This document shows positions 19,219-28,057 of a stretch of 64,000 nucleotides of DNA, piece after piece (the stretch's first letter is position 1; every line of letters begins with the position of its first letter). The position numbers and the translations under genes were made by a program. The notes beneath the pieces were generated by a model. That model was not told the origin of the DNA. It made no database searches and saw only the letters and a program-made list of their open reading frames with translations. The stretch comes from Lewinellaceae bacterium (GTDB taxonomy: Bacteria; Bacteroidota; Bacteroidia; Chitinophagales; Saprospiraceae), in assembly GCA_016710765.1 (NCBI GenBank), contig JADJUJ010000024.1, positions 1-64,000 on the forward strand. The letters run 5' to 3'.

Positions 19219-20877
19219 ATGATAGAAGATAAAAAAGGAGCGTCAAAATATATGGTCAGCAGAGAAAGTCTGCGGGAGGCCTTGAAAATATTTGAATTTG
19301 TACGCCCCTACCGTGGCTATTTCATTGCCGGGCTGGTCTTGTTGTTCTTGTCCAGTGCTGTCTTCATGGTGTTTCCCTACGTGGTGGGCCTGATGCTTGA
19401 TGTGGCGCAGGGCAACGCGCGTTTTGCTAATGTCAACCTCAAGCAAATTGCTGGTTTTTTGGTGCTGGTGCTGGCCTTCCAGGGCGTAGTATCTTATTAC
19501 CGGGTTATGACTTTCGCGCAGGTAAGTGAAAAAGGTACGGCCGACATCCGAAGGGCCCTTTACCATAAGCTGATCTCACTGCCCATGGTGTTTTTTGAAA
19601 AAAACAGGGTAGGGGACTTGGTGAGCAGGCTCACCAACGATGTTGAAAAACTGTACAACACCTTTTACTTCGTACTGGCAGAGTTTTTACGACAAATCAT
19701 TTTACTGGTCGGGGGTATTGTTTTTCTCGCCTGGCAAACGCCCAAACTTGCCGGTATCATGCTGGCGGTTTTCCCGGTTATCGTTGTCGGCGCCATGTTT
19801 TTCGGGCGCTACATTCGGAAACTGTCGAAGCAACGGCAGGAGATTCTCGCTGAAACGAATACAATATTGGATGAAACACTCCAAACCATTCAGGCCGTCA
19901 AAGCCTTCACCAATGAATTGTTTGAGGTGGGCCGTTACAGCAAAACCAACAGCAGGGTGGTGAATGTATCCCTTAAATATGCCTCTGGCAGAGCGATTTT
20001 CTCTGTGTTCATCATAACTGTGTTGTTTGGCGCCCTGTTTTTTGTCATTTGGATGGGCATGCGGATGGTACAGTTGGGTGAGATAACAGCGGGCCAGCTC
20101 ATTTCATTTGTCACCTTTACCGCTGTAATTGGTGGCGCCATAGCTGGGTTGGGTAATTTCTATTCGGAGTTGGTGGGCGCTATTGGCGCAACAGAACGCA
20201 TCCGGGAAATACTTAAGACACCCTCAGAGTAGATCAGGAGCGACCACAATCGAACCGGCCTGCGGCCCGCCTGGATGGCGATATTGACTTTGAGAACGTT
20301 CGGTTTTCCTATCCCACTCGAGCGGATGTGGAGGTGCTGAAGGGCGTTAGCCTGCACATCCCTGCCGGCCATAAGGTGGCCATCGTTGGCCAAAGTGGCG
20401 CGGGCAAATCCACGCTCATGCAGTTGTTGCTGCAATTCCATACTGCAGATGAGGGCAATATTCGGGTGTCGGGTGACAACATTTACGATTACCACTTACT
20501 GTCCCACCGCAACAACTTTGCCATCGTCCCGCAGGAAGTGATTCTTTTTGGCGGTTCCGTACGGGAAAACATTCTTGCGAAATCCCTCTATCCTTTTGCT
20601 GGATGAGGCGACATCTTCCCTGGATGCGGAAAGTGAAAAACAAGTGCAGGAAGCCCTGAACAATCTCATGGTAGGCCGTACCAGTATCATCATTGCGCAC
20701 CGGTTGGCTACGATTCGGGAGGCTGACCGAATTTATGTATTGGAGGGTGGCCAGATTGTGGAAGAAGGAACCCATAATGAATTGTGGGCCCTGGAAAACG
20801 GTGTGTACCGCAGTTTGGCGAAACTTCAGTTTGAACCCATGCCACATACCGTATTGGTCCGGGAAATGCCATTGTAA
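19219..20877 (+). CDS. MsbA-like ABC exporter, signature region deleted (frameshifted)
   Basis: Half-transporter with fused membrane and ATPase domains. The six-helix membrane domain covers about residues 20-315. After a frame break near 20227 (one base lost) the ATPase begins: FENVRFSYPTRADVEVLKGVSL, Walker A GQSGAGKST, Q-loop VPQEVILFGG, then SVRENIL. This joins directly to LRNPSILLLDEATSSLD (Walker B) in another frame at about 20571-20580, and the H-loop IIIAHRLATI follows. The ~57 residues that normally lie between, including the LSGGQ signature, are absent. Without the signature the protein should not hydrolyse ATP; either a real deletion or a collapse between short repeats in assembly. 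Confidence 0.88.
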
Positions 20878-20948
20878 TACCTGTTGCTTCGTTTGCACGC
20901 ATACACGCAAACAATTTGAATTGAATAACCTTCAACCGAGCGCCCGCA

Positions 20949-21958
20949 ATGACTGGAGTTTTGCTTGTTAATCTTGGCACGCCAGATGCCCCGACTCGGG
21001 CAGCGGTATACCGGTATTTGAAAGAGTTTTTGTTGGATCCCCGAGTGATTGATATCAATCCCATTGCCCGCAACTTGCTGGTGAGAGGGGATTATCGCCC
21101 CTTTCGTTCCGGAAAATCAGCAAAAGCCTACCAAGAAGTGTGGACAGAAAATGGCTCTCCGCTTAAATTCTATGGCGAACGCCTCAGCGCTCAGGTACAG
21201 CAAATCCTGGGCGAGGAATATGTTGTAGCACTCGGAATGCGCTACCAGCGCCCTTCCATTGTGTCGGCTATCCGGCACTTGCAGGATAATAAAGTTAACC
21301 GGATCGTGGTTTTCCCTTGTTTCCGCAATATGCAAGCGCAACAACCGGATCCGTTCACGAGGAAGTAATGCGTATCCTCGCTAAAGCCCAATCTATCCCA
21401 GGGCTGCACCTTATCAATGGCTATGCTACACTGCCGGAAATGGTGCGTTTGTATGCGGCCAATGCCCGCCAGTTCCCCATTGATACTTACGATCATATCC
21501 TGTTCAGTTACCATGGCCTGCCCCAGCGGCAGTTGCGCAAGGCCGACGAATTTAACCACTGCCTTCAACAGGAAAACTGCTGTCAGACCCTGACGCCCAC
21601 CAATCAGTTCTGTTATTCGGCGCAATGCTATGCTACCACCCGTGCGATTGCTGACGAACTTAGCCTCACTGCAGACCGCTATTCGGTATGCTTTCAGTCG
21701 CGGCTTGGCCGCGACCCCTGGACACAACCCTATACCATCCGCCGGATCGAGGCGCTGGCTAAAGCGGGCGCCAAGCGATTGCTTGTTTTCTGTCCGGCCT
21801 TCACGGCTGATTGCCTGGAAACCACCGTTGAAATCGGTGAGGAATACCGGGAGGAATTTCTTGAAAAGTGGGGCGGAGAACAACTCGATCTGGTGCCCAG
21901 CCTGAACGACCAGCCTGCGTGGGCCCGGGTAATTGCCGATCAAATCCGACAGTCGTAG
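20949..21958 (+). CDS. hemH: Ferrochelatase (frameshifted)
   Basis: Inserts Fe2+ into protoporphyrin IX, last step of haem synthesis. N-terminus GVLLVNLGTPDAPT; LGMRYQRPSI; after one restored C in CCC 21314-21316 it reads VFPLFPQYASATTGS; HILFSYHGLPQRQLRKAD has the metal-binding histidine; SVCFQSRLGRDPWTQPYT; LLVFCPAFTADCLETTVEIGEEYRE has the catalytic glutamate. Restored length 336 aa. Starts about 70 bases after the ABC gene; co-transcription is possible. Confidence 0.95.
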
Positions 21959-22236
21959 GCCTCGACCCTTAAAGTTTGTGGTTCAGCGCACCGATATTAT
22001 TTTGCCAAAAGAAACTTTTTTTTCGAATCGGGATTAGACGGTCAATCCTAGGTGCTGTTTCGCTTAAATGCGAAATGGGGAAATAATATTTTGTTTTGCG
22101 GCATTTGTAATCTTTTTGCGGCACTTCCGGCAGTTGGTTTCTTGAGTCTTTTTTTGGCCAAAAGAAATTTTTTTGCTGTCTCTTGTTGGAATTCAATATA
22201 TAGTTTCATTCTTTTGCCAAGAAAGAACCTATCCCT
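21959..22236. other. Intergenic region upstream of nqr operon
   Basis: A/T-rich region that must carry the nqr promoter. The motif GCCAAAAGAAA followed by T-runs occurs twice (about 22004 and 22158). No clear TTTG-N19-TAnnTTTG pair was found. Confidence 0.4.
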
Positions 22237-23582
22237 ATGCCTTCAGGTCGCACGATTAAACTTCGCAAAGGATTCGATATTAAGCTCCCCGATGCTGCTG
22301 TTGCGCAGATGTCGGACGTGCACGTCTCCGAAATAGTTGCCGTTAAGCCGGATGACTTCAAAGCCCTTGTACCCAAATTACTGGTACATGAAGGGGATGA
22401 AGTAAAAGCCGGTGATCCACTTTTTTTTGAAAGCTTCGTCCAGAGATCAAAATCACCGCACCAGTGAGCGGGGAAATAGCCGAAATTGTACGCGGCGCCA
22501 AACGTCATATTCTGGAAGTGCGGATACTGACGGATAAAGCCGGGGTACAATACCGTAGCTTTGGAAAATCCGCCGTTTCAAGTTTATCCCGGGAAGCAGT
22601 GATCAAGCAAATGCTTGAATCCGGCGTCTGGGCTTATGTAAAACAACGTCCTTACGGGCTGATTGCCGATCCGGAGGCCAATCCCAAAGCCGTTTTTGTT
22701 TCCTGTTTCGATTCTGCCCCTTTGGCGCCGGATGTTGAATTCCTGATTGACCAGGAGGCTGAAAATTTCAAGACCGGGCTTCAAGTGCTGTCGATGCTTG
22801 GCAATGGTGTATTGCATTTGGGTATTCGGCCCGGACAACGGATTGATGCCCCTGAATCCGCTCATGTCCACACTTTCTCGGGTCCTCACCCGGCGGGTAA
22901 TGTCGGCATTCAAATCCACCACATCGATCCCATTCGCGCCGATGAGACAGTTTGGACGGTTGCCGCACAAGATGTGCTGATTATCGGGCGACTTTTCCAT
23001 GAGGGCCGCTACCGTGCAGATCGTTTCGTGGCCTTGTGCGGCGAAGGCATGTCGAAACCCTGTTACATCAATGCAGTATCTGGCCAGCGAATGGATACCA
23101 TCCTGGACAAACATCTAAAAGAAGGGCATTTTCGGGTTATTCAGGGCAATGTCCTGACTGGAAAACGCTCTGATACCAAGGATTCACTGTCCTTTTATAC
23201 CAATCAGATTACCGCTATTCCGGAGGGTGATCAGCCGGAGTTTCTCGGTTGGTTGTTGCCGGGCTTCGGCAAACTGAGCCTTTCCCGTACTTTTTTCTCC
23301 TGGTTGTCTCCCAAACGCAGTTACCACCTCGATACCAATATGCACGGGGAAGAGCGAAACTTTGTGATGACCGGAGAATATGAAAAGGTACTGCCAATGA
23401 ATATACTTCCTGTTTTTCTGCTGAAAAGCATCATGGCGCGCGATGTTGAGCGCATGGAGCAATTGGGCATCTATGAAATTCTGGAAGAAGACCTGGCGCT
23501 ATGCGAGTTCGTATGCACCTCCAAAATTGACGTTCAAAAAATTGTCTCAGAAGGCCTCGATTATATGCGTACCGAGGCTTAA
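22237..23582 (+). CDS. nqrA: Na+-translocating NADH:quinone reductase subunit A (frameshifted)
   Basis: Peripheral subunit of the Na+-NQR complex at the cytoplasmic side of the inner membrane. N-terminal KLRKGFDIKLPD, ALVPKLLVHEGDEVKAGDPLFFE; adding one A at 22430-22432 gives FFEKLRPEIKITAPVSGEIAEIVRGAKR. Also seen are RPYGLIADPEANPKAVFVS, THTFSGPHPAGN-like HVHTFSGPHPAGNVGIQIHH, and HLDTNMHGEERNFV. Restored length 448 aa. First gene of a six-gene operon with small gaps and overlaps. Confidence 0.95.
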
Positions 23583-23611
23583 TGTGCTAAAACTTATACT
23601 CCGCATTCATT

Positions 23612-24768
23612 ATGCAATTTTACAAAAATTCCTGGCTTCCATTAAGCCGCCCTTCGCCAAAGGCGGTAAACTGGAGAAGTTTCACCCTGCTTTTGATGCA
23701 TTTGAAACATTTCTCTTTGTTCCCGGCCATACCAGCGATCATGGCGTACATGTACGGGATGCCATCGACCTGAAACGGACCATGATGGCGGTAATCTTGT
23801 CGCTGTTTCCACCCCTCTTGTTTGGTATTTGGAACGTAGGTTACCAACACCACCATGCTTTTGGAATGGATGCCAGCATGATGGATAACTTTATGTTCGG
23901 CCTTTGGCGGGTACTGCCGATTATCGTGGTATCCTATGTCGCAGGATTGGGAGTGGAGTTCATCTTCGCCATCTGGAAAGGCCACAGCGTCAACGAGGGT
24001 TATCTGGTAACTGGAATGCTCATTCCGTTAATTATGCCGGTAACTGTGCCGCTTTGGATGGTAGCCCTTGGCGCGATCTTTTGCACACTGATTGGCAAAG
24101 AGATTTTTGGCGGTACCGGAATGAATTTTATGAATCCGGCCTTGCTGGCCAGGGTCTTCCTGTTCTTCGCTTTTCCGGCGTTTATGTCGGGCGATATTTG
24201 GACTGATTTGAGCCCCGAGGCTGGCAGAGCGCTGGTTGACGGCTGGTCAGGCGCAACCAATCTGGTTACGTTTGACGGCAATTATACCCACCTGCAATCG
24301 GCATCCGATATGTTTTTTGGCTTTGAGCAGGGCTCCATTGGGGAGACCAGCGTGCTGGCCTGCCTGATGGGCGCATTAATTCTGATCATTACAGGTGTGG
24401 GCAGTTGGCGCATCATGGTGTCGGTATTTGTCGGAGGTTACCTTATGGGACTTCTCTTCAATCTGGTAGCACCAGGCTCCAATCCGCTGCACTCCATGCA
24501 TACACCTGCCTATTACCATCTGTTGATGGGTGGCTTTGCCTTCGGCGCCGTGTATATGGCAACCGATCCGGTTTCCGGAGCGCATACCAGTGCGGGGAAA
24601 TATATTTACGGTTTTCTTATTGGTGCGTTTACGGTAGTGCTGCGTGTCTTCAATCCGGCTTATCCGGAGGGGATGATGCTCAGCATTTTGCTGATGAACG
24701 TATTCGCACCCCTGATAGATCAACTTGTTTTAGAACAACACATTAAAACCCGGTTGAAACGTGCATAG
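23612..24768 (+). CDS. nqrB: Na+-NQR subunit B (frameshift at start)
   Basis: Membrane subunit carrying covalent FMN and riboflavin. The body shows AKGGKLEKFHPAFDAFETFLFVPGHT, HVRDAIDLKRTMM and the FMN-attachment threonine in DGWSGATNLVTFDG. The open frame continues upstream into nqrA without a proper start. ATG at 23612 in a second frame reads MQF and joins to LQKFLASIKPPFAKGGKL when one T is added to TTTT at 23618-23621; this matches the family length (385 aa) and puts the start 29 bases after the nqrA stop. Confidence 0.93.
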
Positions 24769-25474
24769 TAACTCTTATACCTTCATGTATGCAGCAGGGC
24801 TCTCTGTAATTACCGCCATTATATTGGCGTTTACCTCAGAAGCGCTGAAGCCCGCGCAGGAGGCCAATGTGGCCCTGGAGAAAAAATCCAATATCCTGCG
24901 CTCCGTCCGTTTGGAACTCACTGATCGAAATGCCATTGAAAGTACCTACAACGGTCATATTCAGGCCCTTGTGGTCGACAACAAAGGCGAAGTCCTCAGT
25001 GATGTCAAACCCGACGAAATTGAATTGCGCAAGGAAGTCGCCAAACCGGAAGCCGATCGGCGGTTGCCGCTGTACGTTTACACCGGCGACAACCAGGAAA
25101 AATATTACATTTTGCCCATGTCTGGGACGGGCCTTTGGGGGCCAATCTGGGGCTATTTATCCATTGAGGGTGATTTCAATACGGTGCACGGCGCCTTTTT
25201 TGATCACAAAAGTGAAACCCCGGGTTTGGGTGCAGAAATTGCTGAAAAGCCCTTTCAGGACCAGTTTCCCGGCAAAAAAATCATGTCCGACAACAACCAA
25301 TTTGTTTCGGTACATGTGTTGAAAGTTACCGATAAATTCGATGGAGGTGCCGAACACCGCGTGGATGGCATTTCCGGGGGCACTATTACCTCCCGTGGTA
25401 CCGATGACATGTTGAGAAACTGCCTTTCGCCCTATATCCCATATTTCGAAAAAATTAAATCCTCCGGTCAATGA
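24761..25474 (+). CDS. nqrC: Na+-NQR subunit C
   Basis: 237-aa subunit with one N-terminal membrane helix and a periplasmic domain with covalently bound FMN. The attachment threonine lies in VDGISGGTITSRGTDDM near the C-terminus (residues about 205-220). Starts with GTG overlapping the nqrB stop by eight bases, a sign of translational coupling. The FMN is attached by ApbE, encoded at 30.5 kb. Confidence 0.96.
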   Translation: MHSNSYTFMYAAGLSVITAIILAFTSEALKPAQEANVALEKKSNILRSVRLELTDRNAIESTYNGHIQALVVDNKGEVLSDVKPDEIELRKEVAKPEADRRLPLYVYTGDNQEKYYILPMSGTGLWGPIWGYLSIEGDFNTVHGAFFDHKSETPGLGAEIAEKPFQDQFPGKKIMSDNNQFVSVHVLKVTDKFDGGAEHRVDGISGGTITSRGTDDMLRNCLSPYIPYFEKIKSSGQ

Positions 25475-26151
25475 GTACAACAGATAGTACTGTACAAACG
25501 GCGCCAAAACCGAAAAGTGAGCCGCTTTTTTCGAAGAAAAACTTGCGCACCCTGCGCGATCCGCTCGACGACAACAACCCCATTACCGTGCAGGTACTGG
25601 GCATCTGTTCCGCCCTCGCGGTAACGGTGCAGGTAAAGCCGGCCATCATCATGGCACTTGGTGTTACTTTCGTAACAGCTTTTTCCAACCTGATCGTTTC
25701 GATGGTTCGCAACTCCATTCCTACGCGGGTGCGCATCATTGTGCAATTGATTATTGTCGCTTTGTTGGTGACGATCGTCGACCAGATGCTGAAAGCATTC
25801 ATGTTTGACGTGAGCAAAAAACTCTCCGTTTTCGTGGGTCTCATCATCACCAACTGCATTGTGATGGGACGCCTGGAGGCCTTTGCCATGGCTCAAAAAC
25901 CCTGGCGGTCTTTTCTCGACGGTATTGGCAATGGCCTTGGATACGGTATCATTCTGGTGGTGGTAGCGGTTATTCGCGAGTTGTTTGGCGCTGGGAAAAT
26001 TTTGGGTTTCCAAATCATACCCCAATGGTTTTACGACCACGGCTATGTCAACAATGGCTTGATGGTACTGCCTCCGGCTGCCCTGTTCATCATTGGCCTG
26101 TACATTTGGTGGCAGCGGGCACGAAACATTAAACTGATCAACGTCTCCTAA
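25471..26151 (+). CDS. nqrD: Na+-NQR subunit D
   Basis: Six-helix membrane subunit (226 aa). It carries a conserved intramembrane cysteine in LIITNCIVMGRLEAFA; NqrD and NqrE together bind the [2Fe-2S] centre between their half-channels. ATG overlaps the nqrC TGA by four bases. N-terminal LRTLRDPLDDNNPITVQVLGICSALAV is family-typical and has the second cysteine. Confidence 0.97.
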   Translation: MSTTDSTVQTAPKPKSEPLFSKKNLRTLRDPLDDNNPITVQVLGICSALAVTVQVKPAIIMALGVTFVTAFSNLIVSMVRNSIPTRVRIIVQLIIVALLVTIVDQMLKAFMFDVSKKLSVFVGLIITNCIVMGRLEAFAMAQKPWRSFLDGIGNGLGYGIILVVVAVIRELFGAGKILGFQIIPQWFYDHGYVNNGLMVLPPAALFIIGLYIWWQRARNIKLINVS

Positions 26152-26161
26152 TAAAGATAGT

Positions 26162-26776
26162 ATGGAACATCTGTTGAATATTTTTATCAAATCCATTTTT
26201 GTGGAGAATGTGATTTTTGCATTCTTCCTCGGGATGTGTTCCTTTTTGGCAGTGTCTAAAAAGGTAAAAACCGCCTTCGGACTGGGTGTGGCTGTTATCT
26301 TTGTAATGGTCCTCACAACGCCATTGAACTACTTGATTCTCAATTACTTGTTGAACAAAGGTTCTCTGGCCTGGATCAGTCCGGCACTGGCCGATGTGGA
26401 TCTGACCTTCCTGGCATTTATACTCTTTATCTCTACCATTGCAGGGGCAGTTCAGCTCGTTGAAATGGTAGTAGAAAAATTCACGCCAGCCTTGTACAAC
26501 GCGCTTGGTATTTTCCTTCCGCTGATTACAGTGAACTGCTCGATTCTTGGCGCTTCGCTGTTCATGCAGGAACGGGAGTATGGTTTTTCGGAAACCCTGG
26601 TGTTTTCCATCGGTTCTGGAATCGGTTTTGCGCTGGCCATCGTTTTGTTGGCTGCCATCCGCGAGCGACTTCGTTATTCCAACATCCCGGCACCCTTGCA
26701 AGGGCTTGGTATTGCAATGATTATCACCGGATTGATGGGAATGGCATTCCTCAGTTTCTCCGGCATTCAACTTTAA
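26162..26776 (+). CDS. nqrE: Na+-NQR subunit E
   Basis: Inverted-topology homologue of NqrD (204 aa, six helices). Cysteines in FFLGMCSFLAVSKK and LITVNCSILGASLF match the [2Fe-2S]-binding positions. Full length including the final helix (GLGIAMIITGLMGMAFLSFSGI), useful for comparison with the short RnfA at 63 kb. Confidence 0.97.
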   Translation: MEHLLNIFIKSIFVENVIFAFFLGMCSFLAVSKKVKTAFGLGVAVIFVMVLTTPLNYLILNYLLNKGSLAWISPALADVDLTFLAFILFISTIAGAVQLVEMVVEKFTPALYNALGIFLPLITVNCSILGASLFMQEREYGFSETLVFSIGSGIGFALAIVLLAAIRERLRYSNIPAPLQGLGIAMIITGLMGMAFLSFSGIQL

Positions 26777-26804
26777 TAACCCTCATTATCCATAAAATTC
26801 GGTT

Positions 26805-28055
26805 ATGGTTCCGGTAATTACAAGCAGTATTGCAGTTTTCATATTGGTGGTTTTGCTGTTGGTTTTTCTCATCCTTCAAGCAAAAGAACGTTTGTTGCCC
26901 CAAACAAATGTATCGATCATCATCAATGGCGATCAGGAACATCCCCTGACGGTGCAGCCCGGTGGTACACTCCTCAGTACCCTGGCCGCCAACAACCTTT
27001 TCCTGGCCTCCGCTTGCGGCGGTGGCGGCACCTGTGCTATGTGCACTTGTCAGGTGTTCAGTGGCGGCGGCGATGTGCTGCCCACGGAAACCAACCACCT
27101 GAACCGCAAAGAGGTGGCAGAACACCGTCGGCTGGCTTGCCAGGTGAAAGTGAAGGAAAACATGGAAATCCGCGTGCCCGATGAGGTGTTTGGGGTAAAG
27201 AAATGGGAGTGCGAAGTGGTATCCAACGACAACGTTTCTACCTTTATCAAGGAGTTTGTCGTAAAACTCCCGGAAGGAGAATCTTTGAAATTCCGCTCTG
27301 GTGATTACATCCAGGTGGACGTGCCGGAACTGGAAGTGGACTTCAGCAAAGACCTTTACGAAATCCCTGACCGCTTCAAGGACGATTACGATAAGTTCAA
27401 CATCTGGTCGCTGAAACTAAAAGTAGATGAACCGGTGTTCCGCGCCTATTCTATGGCCAACCACCCGGCTGAGGGCAACATCATCATGCTGAACATCCGT
27501 ATCGCTACGCCACCTTGGGATCGGGCCAAAAATGCCTTCAAAGACGTACCGCCAGGACTTTGTTCTTCCTTTGTGTTTACCCGCAAACCAGGTGATAAAG
27601 TGACGATCAGCGGACCTTACGGTGAATTCCACATCAAAGATACCGACAAGGAAATGTTGTACATCGGTGGTGGCGCAGGTATGGCCCCCTTGCGCGCACA
27701 GATTTTCCACCTTTTCCATACCCTGAAAACAGGCCGGAAGGTGTCTTACTGGTACGGTGCCCGCTCAAAAAGGGAGATCTTTTATGAAGATCATTTCCGC
27801 GCCATCGAAAAAGAATTCCCCAACTTCCGGTTTGAAATTGCGCTTTCCGAGCCAATGCCTGAAGATAACTGGACCGGATATGTTGGCTTTATCCACAAGG
27901 TAGTGCACGATGAATACCTTTCCAAAACGGAGGAACCGGAAGAAATTGAATACTATCTCTGCGGCCCGCCATTGATGTTGTCCGCAGTTGAAACGATGTT
28001 GGATAACCTGGGCGTTCCTAAAGAGATGATTGCGTTCGACGACTTCGGCAGTTAA
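26805..28055 (+). CDS. nqrF: Na+-NQR subunit F
   Basis: NADH-oxidising subunit (416 aa). One N-terminal helix, a ferredoxin-like [2Fe-2S] domain with ACGGGGTCAMCTCQV and a later Cys in RRLACQVKV, an FAD domain with RAYSMANHP, and an NAD-binding domain with YIGGGAGMAPLRAQI, WYGARSKREIFYED and YYLCGPPLMLSAV. Last gene of nqrABCDEF. Confidence 0.97.
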   Translation: MVPVITSSIAVFILVVLLLVFLILQAKERLLPQTNVSIIINGDQEHPLTVQPGGTLLSTLAANNLFLASACGGGGTCAMCTCQVFSGGGDVLPTETNHLNRKEVAEHRRLACQVKVKENMEIRVPDEVFGVKKWECEVVSNDNVSTFIKEFVVKLPEGESLKFRSGDYIQVDVPELEVDFSKDLYEIPDRFKDDYDKFNIWSLKLKVDEPVFRAYSMANHPAEGNIIMLNIRIATPPWDRAKNAFKDVPPGLCSSFVFTRKPGDKVTISGPYGEFHIKDTDKEMLYIGGGAGMAPLRAQIFHLFHTLKTGRKVSYWYGARSKREIFYEDHFRAIEKEFPNFRFEIALSEPMPEDNWTGYVGFIHKVVHDEYLSKTEEPEEIEYYLCGPPLMLSAVETMLDNLGVPKEMIAFDDFGS

Positions 28056-28057
28056 TC

